The notes under the pieces: generated by a model
The model's input: the letters and a program-made list of their open reading frames with translations, nothing else
What the model was told of the DNA's origin: nothing
Database searches by the model: none
Made by a program: the position numbers and the translations under genes
Assembly (NCBI GenBank): GCA_018883975.1
Contig: JAHLFD010000275.1
Location: 1 to 14,408, forward strand
DNA length: 14,408 nucleotides
Source of the DNA: Zhenhengia stercoravium
GTDB taxonomy: Bacteria; Bacillota; Clostridia; Lachnospirales; Cellulosilyticaceae
Direction: 5' to 3'
In this document: piece by piece, positions 1 through 6,080 of the stretch
How the letters are laid out: each line of letters opens with the position of its first letter
Numbering within the stretch: position 1 is the stretch's first letter

Positions 1-1217
1 TCTTTTACTCTCATATCATAAAGTAATCTTGAAATATTATTGCCCCAGAAAATGCCCTTAGAAGTAAAGTGATAACTACTTCCTTCTTTTTCTATATAAC
101 CTTTTTCAAGCATTTCTAGAAGTGTTTTCTCATACTGAGCTAGGTCAACGTAAACACTTATATCCTCTGGTAAATAACCTTTTTGAAGCGTCCCTTTAAA
201 AATAGCTAAATCTCTATAGGCTGGGCTAAAGAGCATACCGTTTCTTGCTTCAAATGTCTTAACACTTTCCTCATATTGATCTAAATTAATGGGATTCATA
301 AGCATAAGGCCACCTACGCTACCACCTGCACCTGCACCTAATGGCAGTGTATCCATACCTTCATGGCGATTCATAACATATTTATACTGGTCACGTATTA
401 CCATCTTTGTAAGTTCTAAGAATCTATAACCTGCTTTTTTCATCTTCTCACTTATGACATCAAAAAATACTGTATCTTGATTAATGCCTTGAGCGTCTTC
501 TATAGTAGTGGCCTTCATATCAATGAGTGAATACATAGAGAAACCATCTAACTCAAGTGCTATGATTTTCTCTAAATCTTCCTCTAAATCCTCTTTAGTC
601 TGTCCTGGATAGTTGTAAATTAAATCCATGCTTAAAGTAGCAAAGCCCATCTCTTTCATTTGCTTTAACTTCTCATAAGCCGTTTCACCACTGCCTATAC
701 GTCCCATAAGCTTTCTACCTTCATCATTGAAAGTCTGTACACCTACCGAGAAACGTGTAACCCCTTCTTCTTTAAACATTTGAAGTTTCTCATTTGTTAA
801 CTCTGTCACTGTTGTTTCAATAGTAATTTCTACATCTGCACTTAAGTTAAAGCATTCTCTTAATGCACATAATACTTCTCTTAAAGCCTCTGTATTTAGA
901 GTAGTAGGTGTTCCACCACCAAAGTAAATGGCATCAAAAGTTAAGTTTTTAATATAGTCTAAGCCTTTATAAGCTTTCATCTCTTCTATAAGAAGTGCAT
1001 GGTAATTCTCTCTTGGTGATTGAAGACTTCTTCTCATATTGCAGAAACTACAAATCTTGCTGCAGAAAGGGACATGTATGTAAATAGTCGCTTTTTTGCT
1101 TACAGCTTCATCAGGCAAGGTTACATTTAGAAACTCTGATACTTTTCTTGGTCCTCTTGTATAACGCGCTGCTTCTGCCATAGCACTATGATGCGTCTTA
1201 AGTCTTTCTTTAAACAT
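1..1217 (-). CDS. Radical SAM protein, HemN/HemW/HutW superfamily (partial, 3' end outside window)
   Basis: This frame encodes about 405 residues from an ATG and runs off the left edge without a stop. The radical SAM cluster motif CxxxCxxC is at Cys52, Cys56 and Cys59 (HVPFCSKICSFCN), followed by GGGTPTTL at about 100-107, which is the SAM-binding glycine motif of the coproporphyrinogen-oxidase-like branch. Later segments such as FSVGVQTF and the MDLIYNYPGQT strand are also typical of HemW/HutW. The start is 2 bp after the flavodoxin stop, with AAAGGA about 8 bases upstream, so the two genes are co-transcribed. A flavodoxin partner and a Fur box upstream favour anaerobic haem degradation by a radical SAM methyltransferase (ChuW/HutW/HmuW type) over haem synthesis. 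The superfamily is certain. The exact reaction is inferred, and HemW or another tetrapyrrole enzyme remains possible. HutW-type proteins are somewhat longer, so little should be missing. Confidence 0.85.
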   Translation of the reverse strand, partial: MFKERLKTHHSAMAEAARYTRGPRKVSEFLNVTLPDEAVSKKATIYIHVPFCSKICSFCNMRRSLQSPRENYHALLIEEMKAYKGLDYIKNLTFDAIYFGGGTPTTLNTEALREVLCALRECFNLSADVEITIETTVTELTNEKLQMFKEEGVTRFSVGVQTFNDEGRKLMGRIGSGETAYEKLKQMKEMGFATLSMDLIYNYPGQTKEDLEEDLEKIIALELDGFSMYSLIDMKATTIEDAQGINQDTVFFDVISEKMKKAGYRFLELTKMVIRDQYKYVMNRHEGMDTLPLGAGAGGSVGGLMLMNPINLDQYEESVKTFEARNGMLFSPAYRDLAIFKGTLQKGYLPEDISVYVDLAQYEKTLLEMLEKGYIEKEGSSYHFTSKGIFWGNNISRLLYDMRVK

Positions 1218-1219
1218 GC

Positions 1220-1720
1220 TTAAATCCTTTCTCTGAACATAATAGCTGCTGAAAGCATATCTGCTTCGTTAGGGTGCTGTTTAGCAATTTCATATCTTTT
1301 TAGTTTTTCTGGTGTAATGGCATGAGGATTACCCGGTGCAAACTTTTTGAACACTTCTATTAATTTTTCATCCACAGCTCCTTGGCAAATGTATTTTCCA
1401 AGAATAGTATTTTTCTCTTTAACTAAATCTTCTCCTCTTAACAGGCTATCCCATCCATGTTGAGAGTCTGGATATGCACCTAGTGTTGCAAAAATTCCTA
1501 CACGTTTTCCTTCAATTCCTTTCATAAACTCTGCTGCTTCATCATTTGGGCCACCTTTATCTACCCAATAACCTACTAAAATAGTGTCATATGCATTTAA
1601 GTCTTCTACTTCACTAATAGCCTTAAGATCTACATCTTCTAGCTGAATATTTTTATAAATACCTTCCGCTAATCTTTTTGTATTCCCTGTTTTACTTGAG
1701 TAAGTGATTAATAATTTCAT
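1220..1720 (-). CDS. Flavodoxin-family protein, probable electron carrier or reductase for the radical SAM partner
   Basis: The protein has 166 residues and opens with the flavodoxin beta1-loop, MKLLITYSSKTGNTKRLAEG. SKTGNT at 9-14 forms the FMN phosphate-binding loop. The VGYWVDKGGPND and FATLGAYPDS segments fall where the later FMN-contacting loops lie. A long helical tail at about 120-166 is more than a minimal flavodoxin needs. The start was set at the ATG at 1720 because GGAGG (1726-1730) lies 5 bases upstream. An in-frame TTG at 1732 would put the ribosome binding site inside the gene. It is first in the operon, 2 bp ahead of the radical SAM gene. Flavodoxin-like partners are known for anaerobic haem breakdown (HmuF reduces anaerobilin) and for bilirubin reduction (BilS), so a tetrapyrrole-linked redox role is likely but not proven. 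The overlapping Fur box suggests iron repression. Confidence 0.85.
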   Translation of the reverse strand: MKLLITYSSKTGNTKRLAEGIYKNIQLEDVDLKAISEVEDLNAYDTILVGYWVDKGGPNDEAAEFMKGIEGKRVGIFATLGAYPDSQHGWDSLLRGEDLVKEKNTILGKYICQGAVDEKLIEVFKKFAPGNPHAITPEKLKRYEIAKQHPNEADMLSAAIMFRERI

Positions 1721-1745
1721 GATGACCTCCAAATTTATTTCATTT

Positions 1746-1774
1746 ATTCTAAATGTTTAAATTAAAATTTTGAT
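1746..1774 (-). promoter_or_regulatory. Candidate promoter of the flavodoxin/radical SAM operon
   Basis: On the minus strand a TAGAAT -10 box (1746-1751) lies 17 bases from a weak ATCAAA -35 box (1769-1774). Transcription would start near 1739, giving a leader of about 19 bases that contains the GGAGG site. The -35 is poor (3 of 6), so the assignment is tentative. It overlaps the Fur-box match. Confidence 0.4.
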
Positions 1775-1785
1775 ATTCATTTTCA
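1771..1785. promoter_or_regulatory. Candidate Fur box
   Basis: TGATATTCATTTTCA matches the 7-1-7 Fur consensus TGATAATnATTATCA at 12 of 14 defined positions, and the two mismatches are symmetric. It lies in the divergent intergenic region, over the -35 of the flavodoxin promoter and directly beside the -35 of the AraC-type gene, so a bound repressor could shut both. Consensus boxes are AT-rich and chance matches occur in such genomes; the position and the type of gene it faces raise its credibility. Confidence 0.55.
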
Positions 1786-1814
1786 TTTACTTAACTAGTT
1801 TATCATGCTATACT
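1786..1814 (+). promoter_or_regulatory. Promoter of the AraC-type regulator gene
   Basis: TTTACT (1786-1791), a 17-base spacer and TATACT (1809-1814) form a sigma-A promoter. The -10 is extended by TG one base upstream (TGCTATACT). The start point would be near 1821, about 50 bases ahead of the ATG. Confidence 0.6.
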
Positions 1815-1869
1815 CACTCTATGTTTCATTATATTTCGTTGTTTTTTTAAAAGTTTTAGGAGGTTAATC

Positions 1870-2508
1870 ATGGAAATTCTACTCAATCATTCACCTATTT
1901 GTTCCTTACTTTACCTAGGTAACACTCAAGGTGCACTGAAACTTTTTGAAGAGCGCTTTGATACGCTTAAAGAAAATAATTGTTTTCCCCAATGTAAACT
2001 TTTTGTTATATCACTTAACTTTTGTATCTATAACTATATTTTAATCAAAGAAAATAATTCCTTACATCAGTGCTGCCTCACTAATAATGTACATATTTCT
2101 AATGCACTAGATTTAGCTTCGCTCAAAAAAGCTGGCCTAGAAACTATTAATAAGTATGCAGGTTGCCAAGACTACTTATTTGAGAAGTTTTCACATCCTG
2201 AGATTAAGAAGTCTATTCAGTATATACACGCTCATATGGAAGAACCACTCACCTTAGAGTCTGTCTGTGAAGCCATTAACTTAAATAAATGTTACTTCTG
2301 CACTTTATTTAAAACTCATACCGGCAAGACCTTTACACAGTATCTTAATGAAGCCCGTATTCATACAGCAAAAAAACTTATGTTAGAAACCCAGCTCACC
2401 CTTCATGAAATCGCTTTTCGCTGTGGCTTTAATAGTTACTCTTACTTCTGTACTACATTTAAGAAAGTTATAGGTCTATCCCCTTCAGAATTTCTTGTAG
2501 CTTCTTAG
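1870..2508 (+). CDS. AraC-family transcriptional regulator, cysteine-rich
   Basis: The protein has 212 residues. The C-terminal part, about 112-210, is a complete AraC DNA-binding domain with two helix-turn-helix units: the first around LTLESVCEAINLNKCYFCTLF (127-147) and the second around LTLHEIAFRCGFNSYSYFC (177-194), followed by the typical LSPSEF. The first 110 residues resemble no sensor domain I can name. The protein has 12 cysteines (11, 38, 42, 52, 68, 69, 99, 133, 141, 144, 185, 194), far above average, including a CxxxC and a CC pair; metal, haem or redox sensing is conceivable but inferred. The start has AGGAGG at good spacing. It is divergent from the flavodoxin/radical SAM operon and probably regulates it. 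The Fur-box match abuts its own -35. Confidence 0.9.
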   Translation: MEILLNHSPICSLLYLGNTQGALKLFEERFDTLKENNCFPQCKLFVISLNFCIYNYILIKENNSLHQCCLTNNVHISNALDLASLKKAGLETINKYAGCQDYLFEKFSHPEIKKSIQYIHAHMEEPLTLESVCEAINLNKCYFCTLFKTHTGKTFTQYLNEARIHTAKKLMLETQLTLHEIAFRCGFNSYSYFCTTFKKVIGLSPSEFLVAS

Positions 2509-2515
2509 CTCAAAC

Positions 2516-2562
2516 AAAGAAGTACCCCTATGCATCTACAGAATGCATAGGGGTACTTCTTT
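2516..2562. terminator. Bidirectional intrinsic terminator between convergent genes
   Basis: A perfect 20-bp inverted repeat (2516-2535 with 2543-2562) encloses a 7-base loop. The stem ends in AAAGAA/TTCTTT and is followed by T-rich DNA on the plus strand. It lies 8 bp after the AraC-type stop and 10 bp beyond the stop of the convergent transporter, so it can serve both. Confidence 0.9.
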
Positions 2563-2571
2563 ATTTTATCT

Positions 2572-3909
2572 TTATTTATAATATGTCTGTTCGTCAAAGG
2601 CATCTTCTGATTTTGCTACTGCTACAGCTGTTGCCGCATCTCCTACTACGTTAAGTGAAGTTACAAGCATCTCTACTGGTCTGTTAATTGCTAGAATTAA
2701 AGAGTAAGCAAGCATAGCAGCATCATTTTGATAACCCATACCTGTTAATACTGTAAAGAGGATAATAGCACCTGCACCTGGAGCAGCTGGTGTTCCTACT
2801 GATGCAATAAGGGCTAAAAGACCTATTGTTATAATTCTTCCTGGTGTTACTTCATATCCTGCACTGGATGCGATGAAGATAGCGGCAATAACCTGCATGA
2901 TTGCTGTACCATTCATATTGATTGTCATACCAAGTGGTAAGATAAAGGATGCTACTTCTTCTTTAACCCCTAACTCATTTACAGTTGTTTGTGTATTAAG
3001 AGGAAGTGTTGATGCTGATGAAGAAGTCGAAAATCCGAATAAAGCTACTTTTGCAATCTTCCTCACGAATGGTATTGGATTTAAGCGTGTTGCAATCAGA
3101 ATGAAAAGTGCATAACCTACTACTAAGAATATAAGTAGTGCTACTGTTACAATACCTACATAAGCAAGAGCTGGTTTTAAGTGTTCTACACCATATATAG
3201 CAAATGTTCTTGTAATAAGTACAAAGATTGCGATCGGACCAAATTTAGTAATTACAAAGCTTAAGAATACTGTAATCATTTTATTAAGCTCTTCTAAAGC
3301 CTTTTTAATAATAACAATCTCATCTTCAAGCTTATGAATAATAAGACCTGTTACAACTGCGAGAAATACGATACTTAATACTTTCCCATTTTGTGTAAAA
3401 GCACTAGCAATATTATTTGGTACTGCTTCTAATATAACAAGAAGTGGATTTCTTCCTTCGCTTCCTGCTGCTGCCGCGATATTGCTAATACTTACTTGAA
3501 ATACGCCTGCTTTATGTGCAATAAAGCCTAATACACCTGCAAATCCTAATGCAAAGATAGATGTTGCAAGGAATCCTATAATCGTTTTATAAGAAATACG
3601 TCCTAGTTTTTTTGTGTCTGTAATACGGCACATAGCAAGTGCAATAGAAGTAAAGACCATTGGTATAATAACAAGCTGAAGGGCATTTACAAAGAGCTGT
3701 CCTAATATGTAAAAGATTCCTAACGCTTGGCTACTTCCATTAATGTCTTGGAATAAAACTAAATTAATAGTTTGCCATACATTCTCTTTGCCTGCTCCTA
3801 ATAAATACTCTCTTAAAAAAATAAAAAGCATTCCGGCAAACAGCCCTCCGCCTAGGGCAATACCCATCTTCATGGCTAATTTATTCGCATGGTTTTTCGT
3901 TTTCGTCAT
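2572..3909 (-). CDS. Dicarboxylate/amino acid:cation symporter (DAACS family), PyrR-attenuated
   Basis: The protein has 445 residues and the eight-helix, two-hairpin architecture of the GltPh/DctA family. Visible landmarks are IIPMVFTSI (81-89), the serine-rich hairpin STSSSASTLP (294-303), the TM7 motif NMNGT (331-335), the second hairpin GTPAAPGAGA (372-381) and TM8 ending SLNVVGD (418-424). It should import an anionic or zwitterionic substrate with Na+ or H+. Aligned by eye to GltPh, several key positions differ: D312 becomes Asn333, D390 becomes Asn409, D394 becomes Glu413, and the side-chain-carboxylate-binding R397 becomes Val416, while T398, N401 and D405 are kept. It is therefore probably not an ordinary aspartate or glutamate carrier. 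The ATG has AGGAG upstream. The leader carries a PyrR attenuator, so transport of a pyrimidine, orotate-like compound or other precursor is the best inference. It does not look like the cystine carrier TcyP. Confidence 0.93.
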   Translation of the reverse strand: MTKTKNHANKLAMKMGIALGGGLFAGMLFIFLREYLLGAGKENVWQTINLVLFQDINGSSQALGIFYILGQLFVNALQLVIIPMVFTSIALAMCRITDTKKLGRISYKTIIGFLATSIFALGFAGVLGFIAHKAGVFQVSISNIAAAAGSEGRNPLLVILEAVPNNIASAFTQNGKVLSIVFLAVVTGLIIHKLEDEIVIIKKALEELNKMITVFLSFVITKFGPIAIFVLITRTFAIYGVEHLKPALAYVGIVTVALLIFLVVGYALFILIATRLNPIPFVRKIAKVALFGFSTSSSASTLPLNTQTTVNELGVKEEVASFILPLGMTINMNGTAIMQVIAAIFIASSAGYEVTPGRIITIGLLALIASVGTPAAPGAGAIILFTVLTGMGYQNDAAMLAYSLILAINRPVEMLVTSLNVVGDAATAVAVAKSEDAFDEQTYYK

Positions 3910-3945
3910 GATGTTCTCCTAAGATATTTATTTTTCTAGGACACC

Positions 3946-3982
3946 AAAAAAAGCCCCAATATCCCTTTAAGATATTAAGACT
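3946..3982 (-). terminator. Attenuator terminator in the transporter leader
   Basis: On the minus strand AGTCTTAATATC (3982-3971) pairs over 12 bp, with three G-U pairs, with GATATTGGGGCT (3963-3952) around a 7-base loop, followed by a run of T. It ends 37 bases before the transporter ATG. Its loop and 5' arm also form the 3' half of the competing antiterminator. Confidence 0.85.
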
Positions 3983-4047
3983 CATACACCGTTCAATGTA
4001 TAACCTTCTTAGCCTCTCTGGACTATCTTAAAGGTATCCTATTCATT
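3946..4047 (-). promoter_or_regulatory. PyrR-type pyrimidine attenuator (leader RNA)
   Basis: Reading the minus strand, AGTCCAGAGAGGCT (4024-4011) followed by AAGAAGG is the conserved PyrR-binding hairpin: an AGUC/GGCU upper stem closing a CAGAGA hexaloop of the CNGNGA type, with a lower CCUU/AAGG stem. The 5' segment CCTTTAAGATA (4034-4024) is perfectly complementary over 11 bp to TATCTTAAAGG (3974-3964), which forms the antiterminator. That pairing excludes both the PyrR hairpin and the terminator at 3946-3982. In known systems PyrR with UMP stabilises the hairpin, so the terminator forms and the gene is off when pyrimidines are plentiful. All three alternative helices are visible. PyrR itself is not in the window. 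Confidence 0.9.
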
Positions 4048-4053
4048 ATGTAG

Positions 4054-4082
4054 AGTATATAGTAACCGTTTTCTTCTGTCAA
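4054..4082 (-). promoter_or_regulatory. Promoter of the PyrR-attenuated transporter
   Basis: A perfect TTGACA -35 box (4077-4082), a 17-base spacer and TATACT -10 box (4054-4059) predict a start near 4047, just upstream of the attenuator. The promoter itself should be strong, so control would fall mainly on the leader. Confidence 0.85.
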
Positions 4083-4122
4083 TAAAGTCCCAAAATGTCG
4101 TACTATTATTAATTCATTTTAT

Positions 4123-4413
4123 CTATTCTTTCTTTCCAAAAATTAGGCACTCTTCTACCTCCTTTTTAATTAAGCTATCACAATCATTACATTTCACCTT
4201 TCCTTCTAAGTCAGACTGGATTAATAGATGCTCTAAGTTATCGATTTTCTTCATCATACGTTTTTGATTCATGATTATATCTGATAACCCTATGCAAATG
4301 GCAGCAATCATCCCAATAAAGATAGCAATAGGAATACCCTCCACACCCAAAACAACCACACTTAACCCTGCTCCTATAAATCCAATCCATCCTGCTATGT
4401 ACAATACTTCCAT
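4123..4413 (-). CDS. Small two-helix membrane protein with a C-terminal cysteine motif, function unknown
   Basis: The protein has 96 residues from the ATG at 4413. Two hydrophobic segments at about 4-23 and 27-47 are joined by a very short turn and form a membrane hairpin. They are followed by a charged, probably helical stretch (about 48-73) and a small tail with CNDC (Cys75, Cys78) and Cys89, which could be half of a zinc-ribbon-like site. An ATG at 4428 would add five residues, but it coincides with the predicted transcription start and has no ribosome binding site, whereas the chosen ATG has GGAG 9 bases upstream. It appears monocistronic. I do not recognise the family. Confidence 0.65.
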   Translation of the reverse strand: MEVLYIAGWIGFIGAGLSVVVLGVEGIPIAIFIGMIAAICIGLSDIIMNQKRMMKKIDNLEHLLIQSDLEGKVKCNDCDSLIKKEVEECLIFGKKE

Positions 4414-4434
4414 AATCTCACTCTCCATTTTAGT

Positions 4435-4462
4435 TTTATAACTTGCACATACTTCTTTACAA
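4435..4462 (-). promoter_or_regulatory. Candidate promoter of the small membrane protein gene
   Basis: TTGTAA (4457-4462), a 16-base spacer and TATAAA (4435-4440) on the minus strand. The start near 4428 leaves a leader of about 15 bases containing GGAG, which supports the downstream ATG at 4413. Confidence 0.5.
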
Positions 4463-4487
4463 GAAAATGGCTATCGCCATTAGAATA

Positions 4488-4524
4488 TAAAAAAAGACCT
4501 GCTTTTATTTTTCTTAGCAAGTCT
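4488..4524 (-). terminator. Intrinsic terminator after the exonuclease III gene
   Basis: On the minus strand AGACTTGCT (4524-4516) pairs over 9 bp, with one G-U, with AGCAGGTCT (4503-4495) around a 12-base A-rich loop, followed by a T run. It lies 16 bp after the exonuclease stop and closes the phosphatase/exonuclease operon. Confidence 0.85.
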
Positions 4525-4539
4525 CTTTTTTCGTGTCAT

Positions 4540-5291
4540 CTATTCAAGTTCTATACCAACTGGGCAATGATCTGAGCCCATTATTTCATGATAAATGGTT
4601 GCATTTTGAATGCGTTCTGTAAGTCTTTTAGAAATTAAGAAGTAATCAATACGCCACCCTGCATTCTTTTCACGTGCTTTAAAACGATAAGACCACCAAG
4701 TATAAGCGCCTTCCTGCTCTGGGTTAAAGAAGCGGTAAGTATCTACAAATCCACTTTCAAGAAGCTCTGTAAATTTAGCACGTTCTTCATCTGAGAAGCC
4801 TGCTGAACCACGATTTGTCTTAGGATTTTTAAGGTCAATCTCTTGATGGGCTACATTAAGGTCACCACACACAATAACAGGTTTAATTTGGTCAAGCTCC
4901 ACAAGATATGCTCTAAAAGCATCTTCCCATGCCATTCTAAAGTCTAACCTTGCAAGCTCTGACTGAGCATTTGGTGTATAAACCGTTACAAAATAAAACT
5001 CTGGATATTCTAGTGTAATCACCCTACCTTCATGATCAAACTCCTCTATTCCCATACCAAGTTTCATACTAAGAGGCTCTTCTTTTGTAAAAATAGCTGT
5101 CCCTGAGTACCTTTTTTCTCAGCATAGTTAAAGTATTGATAGTAACCAGGAAGGTCTAATTCTATCTGTCCTTCTTGTAATTTACTTTCTTGAATGCAGA
5201 AAATATCTGCATCTGCTTCATTAAAGAACTCTAAAAAGTTCTTTTTTACAATGGCACGTAGTCCATTAACATTCCATGATACACATTTCAT
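4540..5291 (-). pseudogene. exoA: Exonuclease III / AP endonuclease gene with a single-base frameshift
   Basis: The first 60 residues (MKCVSWNVNGLRAIV..., metal/active-site Asn7 and Glu35) are in one frame. The rest, with VTVYTPN, CGDLNVAHQEIDLKNP, WRIDYF and the catalytic SDHCP, is in another. The break lies at AAAAAAGGTAC on the minus strand (about 5108-5117). Adding one base there restores the family's usual KKGYSGTAIFTK run and gives a 250-residue protein, the normal length. As written, translation stops after 75 residues, with 15 aberrant ones. The enzyme would cut DNA at abasic sites in base excision repair. All known catalytic residues survive in the two halves, which suggests a recent mutation, a sequencing indel next to the six-base A run, or slippage rather than old decay. 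The ATG has AAGGAGG upstream and lies 18 bp after the phosphatase stop. Confidence 0.88.
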
Positions 5292-5309
5292 CTTATGTCC
5301 TCCTTCTTA

Positions 5310-5957
5310 TTAATCTGCTAGTAAATAAGCTGCCAGTTGCTCTACTGTATCTGCTATATAAAATGCTCCTGCTTCTTCTAATTCATTATCTTCACTATAG
5401 CCATAGCTTACACCAATAGTCTGTAGACCATGCTTTTTAGCACCTAATATATCGAATTTTCTATCTCCCACCATTATAATGTGGTCTTTTTGAGTTAAGT
5501 TATACTTTTCTAAAATATAGCCTATAACCTCATCTTTTTCTACACGTGTGCCATCTAACTGTGAACCTACTATTTCAGTAAAATACTTATCCATATTAAA
5601 ATGTGCTGCGATTTGGCTTGCAAATACAGTAGGTTTTGAAGTAGCAATAAAAAGCTTCATGCCTCTACTATGAAGCTCTTCTAATAATGCTACTATACCA
5701 GGATAAACTTCATTTTCATAGAGTCCTATAGGTTTAAAGTATTCTCTATAATCTTCTATTGCTTGCAGCGCCTGCTCTTCACTAAAGCTATAAAACTCCA
5801 TAAAAGAATACTTAAGAGAAGGGCCAATAAACTTTTCTAGCTCATTCCTGTTCTCCACTTCTATACCATGTTTTTTAAGGGCATACTGTACAGCTTTTGT
5901 AATACCTTCTTTAGGGTCTGTCAACGTTCCATCTAAATCAAATAATATGTATTTCAT
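5310..5957 (-). CDS. HAD-superfamily phosphatase, phosphoglycolate phosphatase-like
   Basis: The protein has 215 residues. It shows all HAD motifs: FDLDGTLTD (nucleophile Asp7, acid/base Asp9), the motif II serine in ATSKPT (Ser107), motif III lysine near Lys141, and GDRKFDILGAK (Asp165, Asp169) for Mg2+. The inserted helical cap, about 15-80, is the Gph/PpaX type. It is a cytosolic phosphomonoesterase. Substrates in this group include phosphoglycolate, pyrophosphate and sugar phosphates, and the sequence does not decide between them. The ATG at 5957 was chosen because GGGAGG lies 5 bases upstream; a GTG at 5984 would precede that site. It is first in an operon with the AP endonuclease. Removing 2-phosphoglycolate from 3' ends of damaged DNA would be a sensible link to base excision repair, but that is inference. 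Confidence 0.88.
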   Translation of the reverse strand: MKYILFDLDGTLTDPKEGITKAVQYALKKHGIEVENRNELEKFIGPSLKYSFMEFYSFSEEQALQAIEDYREYFKPIGLYENEVYPGIVALLEELHSRGMKLFIATSKPTVFASQIAAHFNMDKYFTEIVGSQLDGTRVEKDEVIGYILEKYNLTQKDHIIMVGDRKFDILGAKKHGLQTIGVSYGYSEDNELEEAGAFYIADTVEQLAAYLLAD

Positions 5958-6001
5958 CTTAACCTCCCTCTCTAATCTACTCACTTTTAGTACTTAGCTT
6001 A

Positions 6002-6031
6002 ATCATATCACAACTTTATAAATCTTTTCAA
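6002..6031 (-). promoter_or_regulatory. Candidate promoter of the phosphatase/exonuclease operon
   Basis: TTGAAA (6026-6031), an 18-base spacer and TATGAT (6002-6007) on the minus strand. It directly abuts the T run of the upstream operon's terminator. Spacing is slightly long, so confidence is moderate. Confidence 0.45.
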
Positions 6032-6079
6032 AAAAATACACCTTAAAGCCTCTTCTTTAAAACAGACTTTAAGGTGTAT
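6031..6079 (-). terminator. Intrinsic terminator of the ABC/UbiA/MFS operon
   Basis: A perfect 13-bp inverted repeat, ATACACCTTAAAG (6079-6067 paired with 6048-6036), with an 18-base loop and a run of T on the minus strand. It starts 1 bp beyond the MFS stop codon. No comparable hairpin was seen between 7324 and 13162, so it probably ends the whole operon. Confidence 0.9.
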
Positions 6080-6080
6080 C

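Noticed and set aside
2873..3115. Plus-strand open frame inside the DAACS transporter gene
   Set aside because: It is antisense to a well-conserved family protein and has no ribosome binding site or recognisable protein features.
2572..3909. Cystine symporter TcyP
   Set aside because: TcyP-type proteins have IGQNG in place of NMxGT and a different TM8. The motifs here belong to the GltP/DctA side of the family.
4466..4481. AATGGC-TATC-GCCATT inverted repeat just upstream of the small membrane protein promoter
   Set aside because: It has only 6 bp and no T run, and it lies between a terminator and a promoter. It could be an operator, but nothing else supports this.
5100..5125. Programmed -1 ribosomal frameshift in the exonuclease gene
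   Set aside because: The in-frame codons are AAA AAA preceded by G, so the P-site tRNA would re-pair with GAA. No upstream Shine-Dalgarno-like stimulator or obvious downstream hairpin was seen, and the family has no history of recoding. Mutation or a read error is simpler.
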